Under the pieces are notes generated by a model that saw only the letters and a program-made list of their open reading frames with translations, made no database searches and had not been told where the DNA came from. Positions 1 to 10,600 of a stretch of 64,000 bases of DNA are shown here, one piece after another (position 1 is the first letter of the stretch; every line of letters starts with the position of its first letter). A program made the translations under genes and the position numbers. This DNA is from Lepas anatifera (Eukaryota; Arthropoda; Thecostraca; Lepadidae). The stretch is taken from positions 196,501 through 260,500 of the forward strand of contig JAOTON010001615.1 of the NCBI GenBank assembly GCA_034440635.1. The letters run 5' to 3'.

Positions 1-1665
1 CATTTGAAGACTTCTTGATCTCACTGCACGAGCTGTCTTTAACGTGCAACTTCTGCCCCACGTGCCGTGACGGTCTAACCCTGACCGAATAGTCGCGGGT
101 ATTCGTGACACCGCCGTCATCAAGAAACTCTGTGTGCTTTCAGACCTCACCTGTGCTCGTGTCATCGAAGTCTGCCGCGCAGAAGAGGCTACCGAGCGCG
201 ACCTCTCCGCTCTTATCGGCGAGCCTGCTGCAACTTCGGCGTGCAGGGTGACGTGTGCTGCCCGTGACTCACGTCATCCGATGACGTCATCAGCCGCACG
301 CGGTCCGGAGAAATCCTGCTGTCATTGCGGCCAAGCCCATTCGCCTGCGACCGATTGCCCTGACCGCGGCAAATCCTGCCTCGGCTGCGGCAAACTGAAC
401 CACTTCAAGTCCGTCTGCCGTGGCAGTAGGAAACAGTCAGCCCGGCACAGATGTCGGCCTGCTTCTGGCAAGACAACGAGAAACGACGCAGACTCCCACA
501 CCGTAGCCATAGCATCCACTTCTCGGAACGGCGCTCCAAAAGTGCAGCTGCGGGTCACATACCTCATCGAGGGTACAGCCGTAACCGTGCCAGCCCTCCC
601 AGACAGCGGCGCCGACATCACCGTGGCCGGCACTGACCTCTTGGCCGCCATCGGTGGCGATGTCGGCAACCTGAAGACCTCCAGAGAGAAGCCCAGAGCT
701 GCTGATGGCAGAACCATCCGTGCTTAAGGCATGAGGCCAGCAGAGTTTAAGTACGGGAACGTCATCGCTGCCGACGACATCCACTTTCTACAGGGAGTCA
801 GCGGTCTCCTCCTATCATGGAGAGTGGCCCAGGACCTCCGCATACTGCCTTCAGATTACCCGACCCAGATACCTCTTTCAGCATCAGCCTTCCCTGCAGA
901 GGTTCGTCACGTTCAGGATCGGTGTTCACCTGCTACTTCAGCACGCGACACCACCTCTGCCACAACTCGTCCAGCAGCTCCTTCAGCACATGCACCGTTA
1001 GCTCCTGCCAATTCTTCTGTGGCATGTTCTACCACGCACACCACCGTGCGTGCGGTGACTGCTTCAGCGCGCGCTACCGTCGCGCCTCCAACCACGCCTT
1101 TAGAAAGTGCTTCAGGGCGCGCTCTAGCCGCGCCTTCAGAAACTGTTCCGATGCACGCCCGTGCTGCGCCGCCAGGCGTCGGCACAGTGCTTCCAAAGCG
1201 CTGCCAGCAGCTGCTTCGACATGCGCTTCTACAGCATCATCAGCAACTGCTTTCGCCAGCACTGCTACTGCTCGTGGACTTAACCTACCAGCTGAGGGTG
1301 GCATCGCTCGCTCAGCAACGGCTCCACTTCCAGCATCAGTGGCATGGCTGCCGGAGCTTACAGCCACCGCTCCCACACCTGCTGTTACGTCGCCTACAGC
1401 AACTTCACCGAACCACGCCGCTGCCGACGCCCTTTCTCGGAGTCCCCTCGCCGTCGCGGGGGAGGGTGACAAAGTGGACGCAGCAGACACAGAGGACTTT
1501 CCCTCTCCGACATCACTTCTGGTAGTCGTCGCTGACGACGATCTGCTGTCCAGGCCTTTCGAGACCTGCCGCTTCTCCACGCGCAACCTCGAACGCGGCG
1601 CCGCCCGTCATTACGGGACTGCGCCGTTCACAGCGACCGCGGAGGTGACCCGAACGCCTGATTAA
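1..1665 (+). pseudogene. Ty3/gypsy-type gag-protease-pol remnant, frameshifted and internally deleted
   Basis: Decayed retrotransposon polyprotein. The first ~90 bases read in frame 3 as a gag capsid-like segment (FEDFLISLHELSLTCNFC); the reading then shifts to frame 2 (IVAGIRDTAV, then VCRAEEATERDL from about 170). Two CCHC-type zinc knuckles lie at about 320-415 (CCHCGQAHSPATDC and CLGCGKLNHFKSVC), the nucleic-acid-binding part of gag. A retropepsin follows at about 550-890, with the active-site motif DSGA (PALPDSGADITVAG) at about 592-630. One in-frame TAA at 725-727 interrupts it; the same frame resumes with FLQGVSGLLLSWRVAQDL, a usual sequence style after the protease core. Next comes a Ala/Thr/Ser-rich low-complexity stretch (900-1400). 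In frame 1 at about 1408-1450, NHAAADALSRSP resembles the end of a gypsy RNase H domain. No reverse transcriptase core is visible between protease and this motif, so most of pol appears deleted. The copy is non-functional as shown. Confidence 0.8.
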
Positions 1666-1737
1666 GAACACGTAGGGCCCTGACCTGTGTGTTCGCTATT
1701 TGTCGTGTTAACCTGCATATGCGAACATGAGGGGGCG

Positions 1738-2055
1738 TGTGTGGGTTTTGTATAATTGCACCACCAGGCGCTCTGCGCCGGCCTCAGTGTCTGACCGGCG
1801 CCAACCGTTGAGAGCCCGTGTCGTGGGTGACGTCATGTCACCCACTGTGGCCTGACCCGCCTCACCGGTCAGGCAGTCTGTGCGCGGCACTGGCCGGCCG
1901 CGGGTGCTATCAATACCGAGAGTACAATATACCGCTACTCCGAAACTCCGGCGTCTTCCTGACAAGACCCGAACACCCCCCCCGGTTCCAACGTCCCTGT
2001 TTCAATGCCACCAGTATACCAGAGGAGATTCCAAAGTTAGCAGCTCCTAGCCCTC
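1738..2055 (+). repeat. Possible 3' LTR of the gypsy-type remnant
   Basis: After the pol remnant comes a purine-rich run (GAGGGGGCG at about 1728-1736), which could be a polypurine tract. The sequence after it begins TGTGTGGG and holds a TATAAT-like box near 1750 and G/C-rich inverted segments. This is where a 3' LTR would lie. The 5' LTR is outside the window, so the end points are inferred. No second copy was found to confirm it. Confidence 0.3.
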
Positions 2056-2201
2056 CTTAAACAATATTCTTGATCTCCCACTGTTCTTGGCAAGTTTCTG
2101 AATAGACGCGAACCATTCTTTGTGTCTGAGGAGCTGACACTCCACCGACAAGGGGTGGGGGTAGCCCCTCACTACTCGTTTTCTAAAAATTACAGTTCAG
2201 A

Positions 2202-2371
2202 CAGTGGCGGATCTAGGAATTTATTTCGAGAGTGGGCTAGGGAGCTCGATCCTCACTCGCCAGTACCTCGAGCAGCGCCTTTGCCTATGTATTAACTTTG
2301 CCTATGTACCAAATGACTCGGACATCGGGGGGCTTGAGCCCCTAGCCCCCCTTCCCCTGTATCCGCCACTG
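2202..2371. mobile_element. hAT-like miniature inverted-repeat element, 170 bp
   Basis: The element starts CAGTGGCGGATCTAGG and ends with the inverse type of sequence (TGTATCCGCCACTG). Flanking octamers are AGTTCAGA (2194-2201) and AGCACAGA (2372-2379), identical at 6 of 8 positions, consistent with an eroded 8-bp duplication of hAT type. It is too short to code. The same CAGxGGxGGATCC end recurs at several other places in the window. Confidence 0.6.
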
Positions 2372-2768
2372 AGCACAGACGAGTCGGTGACAGAGACTAC
2401 TGACAGAGACTGCATTATTTTTTGACAGCAAAGAGGAAGCGCTTGGATCAGAGGGGGCAATTTTCTTTAAACAGGAGTGGAACTTTCAAAGACGGTCCCC
2501 GCCTCCAAAGACGTAGGGACCGGGGCAGGGACAGTGGGAGGAGCTGCCCCCATTTTTATGGACGTGGGGGTATTGCTCCGTCAGCTTTCGAGACCAAAAT
2601 GAATAAAAATGAATTGATGAGGCAGGAGAGCAGCACGCCTCCATCCCCGCCCACCAGCATTTTCACTCGGTGTTGCCCTTTACACAAGCCCCCCGGATCT
2701 AAGGCGATGCTCACCGAAATATGGGATCGGCTGGCCAAATATGGCTCCTCGTCCTCACCCTCCCAAAT
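2372..2768. other. Anonymous spacer
   Basis: Mixed G/C-rich sequence between the 2202-2371 element and a TTAA-type fragment. A short open frame exists but shows no recognisable domain. I see no gene here. Confidence 0.4.
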
Positions 2769-2940
2769 TTAACCCTTCACCGCCTGGGGGTCAATATGGA
2801 CCCCTCTCGGTTTTTGGCAAATGATTCCGAGGCGATTTGAATGAGAGGCGCGAAACTTGGCACAACTGTAGAGTGATGAATCTGATGTCTTCTGACCAAA
2901 AATTGAAAAAAATTGACCAAAAAAATTGACCCCCCTCCGC
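2769..2940. mobile_element. Fragment of a TTAA-type element (one end only)
   Basis: Begins with TTAA at 2769-2772, then CCCTTCACCGCCTGGGGG and the near-palindrome GGGGGTCAATATGGACCCC. This is the same end architecture as the B/C families: TTAA, a CCC-type terminal repeat, then a G/C palindrome. No matching opposite end was found. The sequence runs into another repeat near 2940. Confidence 0.45.
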
Positions 2941-2949
2941 AAGGTGCCA

Positions 2950-3214
2950 CCCAGATCTGTGATCCTGGATCCGCCTATGTCATCTGGACCTAGGGGGCTA
3001 TATTTAGCACACAAAAAGCAATAAGTGGCCGCCAAAACTCTTTCGGTGGGGGCGCCGACGTTCACATCCTGAGAGAGGGAAACGAAATTTCATCGGTGCC
3101 GAGGTCCGATGCGAGGGAGTGCCCCCTTGTCTCCTCCCTGGAGATAAGGCCTTGTGAGGAAATTTGGCCTCTGGAGCGATCACGACCACGATTTGGGCCC
3201 CTAGATCCGCCCCT
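2950..3214. mobile_element. hAT-like element ends (CCTGGATCCGCC and CTAGATCCGCCCCTG)
   Basis: Two right-hand ends of the CAGxGGxGGATCC type lie at about 2964-2975 and 3200-3214. No clear left partners or target duplications were found, so these are likely truncated or overlapping miniature elements. Confidence 0.35.
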
Positions 3215-3321
3215 GCGTTGAGAAAGAGCTTTACTGACAGTTAAAACGTAAATAACTTGAAAGTTCACGATCTTTATGCTAATAAATTATGTTTTGCACG
3301 TTTTAAGTTCTTATTAAAAGT

Positions 3322-3415
3322 TTAACCGCTACCGGGATTCGAACCCACGCCTCAAAATCGTACCAGAAACATGGGTCCAGTTTTCGTCCTCTAGCTCGCT
3401 GGGTAGTGGCACGGC
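3322..3415 (-). repeat. tRNA-like fragment with B-box
   Basis: On the minus strand GGGTTCGAATCCCGG (about 3334-3349) matches the RNA polymerase III B-box of tRNA and SINE promoters. A clean A-box in the same orientation is lacking; a TAGCTCGCTGGG motif near 3392 is on the other strand. A degraded tRNA-derived SINE is more likely than a functional tRNA. Confidence 0.3.
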
Positions 3416-3599
3416 TGGCAGTTTTGACCCAAACAATGAAAGTAAAAATGTTTAAGCTTTAATTTGAGCCCCCTTTTGCCTATCTCAGGAAGTGCAAACA
3501 CCCTTTTCTGTGGGTCCAGATTCCAAGCTTTTAACACGCAACCCCTATGGGCTAATCGGAAATGCCAGCCTTTTGGTAGAAAAAAACTTTGAGCTGCCC

Positions 3600-4230
3600 C
3601 GGCCCAGACCAGCTCCGGGCGCCCCAACACAGCTCACGGAGTCCTTAGCTGAGCTCAGGGGGCCCGCAGCCTAACTCAGGGGCTCAGCCCAGCTCAGGGT
3701 GTCATTAGCTCGGCTCAAGGAGCCCCAGATCAGCTCAGGGGCCCAGCCTAGAGGGATCTTAGCTAAGGGGCCCCAATATCAGCTCATGGGGCTCCAGTTC
3801 AGCTCAGGTGGGTCATTTCAGCACCGGGAGCCCTAGCTTAGCTCAGGGGGCCCCAGCCCAGCTTAGAGGGTTCCACCTCAGCTTCGGGGCTCCCAGCTCA
3901 GCTCAGGAGGTCCCGTTTGGCTCAGGAGGTCCCGTTTGGCTCAGGGGGCCCTTTTCAGCGCAGGGGGCCTTATATTAGCACAAGGGAGGCAGCTCAGCTC
4001 AGGGGCCCCAGCTCAGCTCAAAGGGCCCCAACTCAGCTCAGGAAGCACTATATTAGCTCATGGGACATCAGATGCCAGTTCAGGGCCCCTAAGCAGCTCA
4101 GGGGCCCCGAGCAGATCAAGGGCCTATTTCAGCGAAGGGGGCCCAATATTAGCCCAGGGGCCCCGTCCAGCCCAGGGGGAGGGGGCAGCTCAGCTCAGGG
4201 GCCCCCAGAAAAGCTCAGAAGGCCTACATT
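3600..4230. repeat. Degenerate G/C-rich minisatellite (AGCTCAGGGGGCCC type)
   Basis: Many imperfect copies of an AGCTCAG-GGGGCCC unit, spaced roughly 25-35 bp. The repeats keep several frames open on the plus strand (for example 3917-4528), which is a repeat artefact and not coding evidence. It runs into a G/C-rich segment (4230-4602) ending CCTGGATCCGCCAGTG, a hAT-like terminus, so the array may be the interior of such an element. Confidence 0.65.
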
Positions 4231-4602
4231 TCTAGTGTGCCCCTTTGTTCCAATTTTTTTCGGGGGGGCATGGTTCCCTACCCCCTATTGGTTGGGCCAC
4301 CATTGCCGGATGCAGATGCCCCCAAGCGCTCAAAGGGGGGAGCAATATATCTTTTGCCCCCCCCCCAGGCAGGGATCCCGGGACAGACCCCCCGGGAGGC
4401 CAGGTCTGTCGAGTAATAAAATCTACGCCCCCAAACCACCCCCTACCCACCCATCCCCTGCAGGGGGCGGATGCAGGCCGACTGTTGGGGGGGCAACGGG
4501 GCCAAAAATCATGAAAACATTTTTTTAAAAGAAAATGGGCAAAAATCAGGCGGTTGGGGGAATTACCCCGTTTGCCCCCCTCCCTCCCTGGATCCGCCAG
4601 TG

Positions 4603-5530
4603 CCACCCCCCCAGGGAGAGCGATCATGTACTTGGAGAGAAGTTTATATTAGGTCTGTCGAGCCTTCGAATCACTGGTCCCCCCTCCCAAGCCCAGGAAT
4701 AGGTCAGGGTCTGATGGATCTGCCCCCCCCCACCTAAAAAATCTCGGCTCTGCGTCTGCCCCTGGGCGCTACTGACTGGACCTCACATACAACAAAATGT
4801 ATCTCATCAATGCACGATTACTTACCGTACTCTTCATGACTCTGTGATGCCGACTTGTTGCACGGTTACGAGACTTATACTTAATAACATTCAAAGCACG
4901 TAAACACACTGAATAGACGCACTGCTTCGAAGATGATGGCCAACGCGGGAAAAACAAAGCCTAGAGCAGGACAGTTGACTTGTATCTTCGCATTATTGCA
5001 AGTACAATCATATGACCATGCTGAAATTTTCTTATCTTGAAAATGTGACAATATTCTGATACGCTTGAATGATTGCTTGATTTATATTATTTTACAAACT
5101 TGATTTCGTACATGCATAGGTACACTGGTAATACGCGTCTATTGATACCAAGTACCTACTCCAGCCTGCTTCCCCAAACTAGCCCCGAGACTTGGAACAC
5201 TTAAAAAACAGTTCGTTTTTTTCCAAAAAACATTTTCGGCATTTCCAATACCGTAATAGATGCATTTACGATATTTCGCAGTCAGATGTACATAAATGAA
5301 TACTTTCAATCTCCCCACCTCTATCATATGCAAAAACACCCCGGAGTGAGGACCGCTGTGGTGTGACGTCATCAAGCACGCGGCTTAGCCCGAATTCCGC
5401 TCTGGTGGATTTGTTCAAACTCGAGTTGGTCACGTGATATGTACAAACACACACATTTCAGGAAAATAAAGCAAAGTATGGACCATCCTAAAATCAATAG
5501 GGGACATTATTTTTGGCAAGAAAAAGAGGT
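4603..5530. other. Anonymous A/T-richer stretch
   Basis: No gene, repeat copy or RNA recognised. A further CTGCCCCTG-type hAT-like end occurs near 4755. The 5335-5400 part includes one GGAGTGAGGACCG variant of the motif that forms the hairpin at 5542-5578. Confidence 0.4.
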
Positions 5531-5541
5531 TGCGACCAGTC

Positions 5542-5578
5542 TCCGGAGTGCGGACCGATTTTCGGTCCGCACTCCGGA
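5542..5578. repeat. Perfect 17-bp hairpin with TTT loop, plus nearby motif copies
   Basis: The left arm 5542-5558 (TCCGGAGTGCGGACCGA) is an exact inverse of the right arm 5562-5578. Partial copies of GGTCCGCAC follow at about 5581-5591 and 5613-5621, just before the CA microsatellite. Confidence 0.8.
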
Positions 5579-5635
5579 ACCGGTCCGCACTTCGTGGGTG
5601 TTTATCCAGATAAGGTCCGCACAACGCTGCATTTA

Positions 5636-5841
<206 letters not shown>

Positions 5842-6120
5842 ATTCCAGATCGGGAACTGAAGACTGTCATCTCATCTCAAATTCCATTAAGGGAGTGCCA
5901 CGTTTCCTCTAAGTGTCCTCGCCCACCTCTTCCGACCAACCCTGTCTAAATGGGCGCTACTGCCCACCATGCTCTGCAGTTCAATCCCTTCTCCTCATTT
6001 GTTGTTTTCGTCGAGGCAGGCAATCGAGTTGAGTAAGGCTTTTCATAGTAGTTCCAACGCTAATCCGCCCGGCTAATTTACTCTGTCGAATAACATCCAT
6101 CGCCAACGAGACTGTTCTGA

Positions 6121-6775
6121 GTCGTTACGAGGCAGCAGAAAGGCAGGGCGGTTATAAAACCCTGATGCTTCTCAAGTGCACTTGAGGGCAGACACTTCTC
6201 GGAGCAAACCTCACACGTGTGCATTCTGTGACCTTATTCTAATTTATCCCAGATTTACGAAACGTAGCTGGCTGCTTTATTTCTCGTGTCAGAGATTTCA
6301 GGCCCCGAAGTGCATCGTATCTCTGTTTTGCAGTTAGATTTAATCTTCTCTGGATGCCCGCGGGCCCGCGGCTGCAGGCAACAGCTCCGCCTGCAGGTGC
6401 CGCCAGCTCGCAACAGGTATATAGTGCGGTCACTACACTGTAAAAGTTTAATCTGGGAAGCGGCGCGTCTGAGAGGCGCGGGGCTCGCAGGTCGATACCG
6501 GTGCTTCCGGTGTCCCAGAGCGCTGCGTCAGCTGAGCCGCGCGGCGGCCGCACGCGCCAGGTGCGCTGAACGGGCCCACCAATCACCATCCGTCCCCGTC
6601 CGGCAGCCTCAGGCTCGCCACTGGACCCGCATAGGGTCAATGCGGCAACACCGAAGTCGCGCTGAACTTGGGAAATGGCTTGGAAAGGCCGGGGTGCTGC
6701 TGGGTGATGGATTGCGGTCCGCGGTGGAGCTCGGCGTGGGTCGCCGATAAAGCGAGCATCGTTGATGATTAAAAA
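6121..6775. promoter_or_regulatory. CpG-rich block with a TATA box (candidate promoter/5' region)
   Basis: TATAAAA at 6153-6159 sits inside GGTTATAAAACC. It is followed about 30 bases on by a possible start region, then by a markedly CpG-rich segment (about 6350-6770) unlike the A/T-rich surroundings. Open frames run on both strands here, as expected of G/C-rich DNA, and none shows a domain. A promoter or 5' UTR is possible, but no downstream gene was recognised. Confidence 0.35.
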
Positions 6776-7245
6776 ACTTGGTATGGTTCTAGTCTTCTGC
6801 ATTTTCCTGACTCGGAGAGGGACGGCCGCTACTCCCAACTGGGGTCACAAGTCAGGAAAGGAGCTGGTCGGGCCGGAAGAATATGAGCGAAGACAATATT
6901 GTCTTACTTTCCCATTTACTTGCCAAGCACGTTGGTCAAACCCCATTTGAATTCCAGGCTTCCATATCCATTATCATTTTGTAAGGAGAAAGGTGGTGGC
7001 ATCCATTGATCTCAGCTCATATAAAACCTGAAATAAGACTCCCGACACTGAATCACCGCTCACAATAGTGCGCGTGGTGAGATAGGTATGTTCTACATTC
7101 TGTGCGAAAGTAAATGTCTCTTGATGGTACTTTAGGAGGTAAGAATAATTAAGAGACCTTTTTTGCGAGGTAAAACTCCGAGAGATTGGTGTTATTTTCC
7201 ACCTAAAACTAAGAATTTTCGAACACTGGTACGTAGCAGAGCTGT
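6776..7245. other. Anonymous spacer
   Basis: No repeat family or coding signal recognised between the CpG-rich block and the GAGTC-rich repeat. Confidence 0.4.
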
Positions 7246-7249
7246 TGAA

Positions 7250-7410
7250 TTGGAACTCAGAGTCAGGGTCGACTTTAAGTTGACTCAGGCTTTGCTTGAG
7301 TCAGAGTTAAATCGACTCGTGAGTCAGAGTCGAGTAAATTGCGCCAAAAAACCGGTCGAGTCAGAATAAGAGTCAATCACCAATCCATGAGTCAGAATTG
7401 AGTCCACCCA
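7250..7410. repeat. Degenerate GAGTCA/GTCGAG-rich simple repeat
   Basis: Numerous TGAGTCAGAGT and TCGACTC words occur in both orientations. The open frame across it (7163-7369) reflects the repeat. TGAGTCA is also an AP-1 consensus, but its presence in a simple repeat is not evidence of regulation. Confidence 0.55.
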
Positions 7411-7735
7411 TTATCAACTTTTGAGACGACTGTGGTCGAATGGAATACAACCATTTTTGGAGGAAAATTAAAATAACACTTATGCGAGAGGTTTTTAGTT
7501 TTTGTTATGTTGTTTTATGTTTGTTTCCTGTCTTGGTGTGTCTTGCCTGTTCTTTTCAACTAGAATATTATTTCGGAGTATTTGATTTTGTTATGATGTG
7601 ATCATAGGTAAGTTGTGACTCTCATTTTCATACTAGGCTTAGTGAGTGAGTGCGGAATGAAAACTAATGACTAAATGCATTGGCAGAAAAGGAAAAGCCA
7701 ACACTGCTAATGCCTACAGATAAAGAAAGTTATGC
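7411..7735. other. Anonymous A/T-rich spacer
   Basis: Nothing recognised. It ends at the simple-sequence tail of the LINE on the minus strand. Confidence 0.4.
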
Positions 7736-9020
7736 ATTGTATTGTATTGTAATACTTCGTAGGACATCCACAGTTTGGTCGTGGCTATTAAGTCCAGAGT
7801 CACAAAAGCATTCAAGATGAGGTAAAAAAGCACAACTAATAATTAAAATACTAAAAAGGCAAAACGTCGAAGCAATACTACAAACACTTCACACCGACGG
7901 CACCAGCACAACCGCACTTCGACCCACCACCATCACGTCACGTTACATTGCCAAGCATATAGCGGCGCAATGCCCGCGGGAACTGCTTTGGGTCCAACTC
8001 TCTCAAATCCGAGGGCAAACTATTAGGGAGAGATGGGGCTCGGCTCTCGAATCTGCGTTTCCCGGTCTCTGTTCTTGATCTAGGGGCATACAACATCAGA
8101 TCCTGAAGAGTGGCACGTTCGCATCTAGACGAGTTTGTCTGCAACATTGGTACAAAAGATTCTGGCTCATCGTAAACTAAAACTTTGTGAGTCAGGGTTG
8201 CAAGACTAAAGTCAGCCATCTGTTCAGCTGAGAGCCATCCCAACCTCTCTCGCAGATCAGACACGTGATCAAACTTCCTGCGACCAAAAATCGCACGAGC
8301 TCCAAAATTTAGTTTTTGTTTAATTTTGACCATATTCCTTTTTGACCCACTTCCGTATAAAGAGAAACAGTACCTGACCCGCGAGAGAATTAGGGCTGTT
8401 ACAAGAGTCGTGATGATGCCATCAGGTAAATAATGCCGCACATGTGACAGGCCGGTCAGCACGACCATGCACTGGCAGGTGAGAAGAGCGACATGCGCAT
8501 CCCAGGTCAATGAGCGGTCGAAGATTACTCCTAGATTTTTCACCTCTGGACATGGTTCCAAAGATTGGTCACAGAAGGATACTTTAAATTGTGGAAGATG
8601 GTGGAGGTTTTGACGAGTTCTAAAGCCAATGAGCCGAGTTTAAGTTGCATTAATTTTAAGAGCATTAGCTTTAAACCAGTGATTGAGAGAAGCAAGACAG
8701 GTTTCCAAACGAGATATAAGTGCCGGCATGTCGCTCCTCCTCACCACACACAAGCACCTGGGTGTCGTCCGCATATTGGACAACTACTGCCTTATCCGCG
8801 AACTGTCCCAGGTCGTTCGCGAACACGGTGAACAGTAGAGGGCCCAAGGCCGATCCCTGAAACACACCCATCGTGTTAGCGAGTGGTGGTGATGTTTGTA
8901 CCCGCAATAAAACACTTTGAGTGTGACCATGTAAGTAAGCATAAAACCATGGTGTGTCGATTCCGTACAACTGCAGCTTTTGTAAAAGGATCTGATGCTG
9001 TATACCTTGCCCTTGCGCTG
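7736..9020 (-). pseudogene. 5'-truncated non-LTR retrotransposon, reverse transcriptase C-terminal half
   Basis: Minus-strand remnant of a LINE reverse transcriptase. The upstream frame (from about 9020) carries the palm segment GVFQGSALGPLLF and the catalytic box YADD at 8764-8775. A frameshift follows at about 8725-8745, then an in-frame TAA near 8640. The frame ending at 7938 continues with VKNLGVIFDRSLTWDAHV (thumb start) and ends with SLPNSLPSDLREL and a basic C-terminus, which is typical of jockey/CR1-like elements. About 190 bp of 3' UTR follow, ending in a short ATTGT/TACAA repeat (7736-7755), the usual 3' terminus of such elements. Endonuclease and the N-terminal RT are missing, so the copy is dead on arrival. 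Confidence 0.85.
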
Positions 9021-9029
9021 GTCCGCCGG

Positions 9030-10508
9030 CGCCTGTACGCGGCCCCTAGCCTTCTGTACCGTGTGGTATTGATATCGCGTTTCTTTCTTATACATCATGG
9101 ACGCTTTTATCTTTTTGCCTCATCATGTCTTCGTTTTTTTAACCCGTGTGTATTCCGAAATATATGTGCATGGATCTAAACAGGCAGGGCGTGGGATTTC
9201 CCAAACAGCCCTGCTTGAAAAATCCTTACGATTGGTCGCTTTCGTGTAGAGCTTCGTAAGCTATTAAATGAGCAAAACATTTTTGCAGATCTATTAGGGA
9301 TTACTTTCTCATCATTCAAACATCCAAGAAACTGCTGTACAGAACACACCCTAGAAACTGTCATACTCAATGAAAGGGCTGGATTGCTTGTTTTCGGACA
9401 TTTTGCCACACAAGTGGTATAGAGCGCAATGGCAACCCCTGGAAAATTAGCCTTACACATGGAGTGATACATAAATACCGTGCACCTTATACCGCCGCCA
9501 ATGTATCCATTGCGAGTCTGGCTATGGGTTCACTCGCGGAGTATTCCATCTATACATATATTCCGACTAAGATGAAAATATACACACATACAAAGGCATG
9601 GGTTTAAAACAGATGACATGTAAAAAACCGAGTAATAAAACAGTGTGTAAAACTCCGGTCAAGCACATTTGCGCATTGAAGAAAAATCACACAAATGGGG
9701 ACCACATTCACAATTTTGGAGTGCTACAAGCGATTCATCACGCTCAGAAAAAAAAGAAAACAAAAAAATAGTACGGGAAAAAGAAAAAGTACGCAAAAGT
9801 AAAATAAATTGTTTGGTTAGTGTTCATGGTCACCACGTAGGTATTCGGTGACCAGTGGGGAAGGTATCGATGTACAAGGGTATACACCTGCCGGAGCGGT
9901 AGTAAACCCAGGAACAAGGGCATCGATCGACAGCTGAGGCGTCAAATCACGCGCATAGGTCATGAATAGCGGCATCGTGCACCCGCGCGGGCTCCGTTTA
10001 ACGACCGGCGATAAAGCCACGTGCATGGGCACCCATTGACATGCAGTGAGGGGCCCTAAATCGTGTGCACGGCCTTTCGTAGACTGACGGTGTTACCATG
10101 TAGGGAACGTTGTTGCAGGCTGGGAACTTCTGGTGCTTGGAATATTGTAGAAAGTCATGAATGGTGCCACAAAATCTAGCAGCAGTCCAAGTATTCCATC
10201 ATGCTTTAGGACCTCTATCAATCGATCATGCGTCAAATAATGTGCAGCGGCACCTAAAGGCAGGCGGAGCATCAAATTGCGAGTAGCAGTGGGTCCAAAA
10301 AGGTGAGTCATGACCCCACTTGTAGTCACAGAGCCTTTTTTCAGGAGGTCACGCAGGTATGTGAATTTGAATCAATAATGTTTGGCTAAGACAGCTAGGA
10401 CTGCAGACGTCCCTACCGCCTTAGGTCTGTCAGATTCATAACACCCTACCTTCGACATACTTTTCGCGAGACCTTCAGGACATTGCGGCAAAGACAGACT
10501 GCTGTTGC
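9030..10508. other. Anonymous region with two unassigned minus-strand frames
   Basis: No repeat family recognised. Two adjacent minus-strand frames (10329-10093 and 10032-9817) read like ordinary protein, the first hydrophobic near its middle (GILGLLLDFVAPFM). They have no recognised domain, start context or splice partner. They could be exon or pseudogene relics, but coding is not established. Confidence 0.3.
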
Positions 10509-10600
10509 TTCAGGACTATTGGTGCATCCAGGATAACGTTTTGGAGGGGGCCAATCCAACATTTTGGTGGGGCTAAATTGGGAAAAATTACAAAAACATA

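Noticed and set aside
3917..4528. 203-codon frame
   Set aside because: Translation of the AGCTCAGGGGGCCC minisatellite and a G/C-rich TE segment.
6239..6838. 199-codon minus-strand frame
   Set aside because: Lies in a CpG-rich block where several frames are open. No recognised domain or conserved motif.
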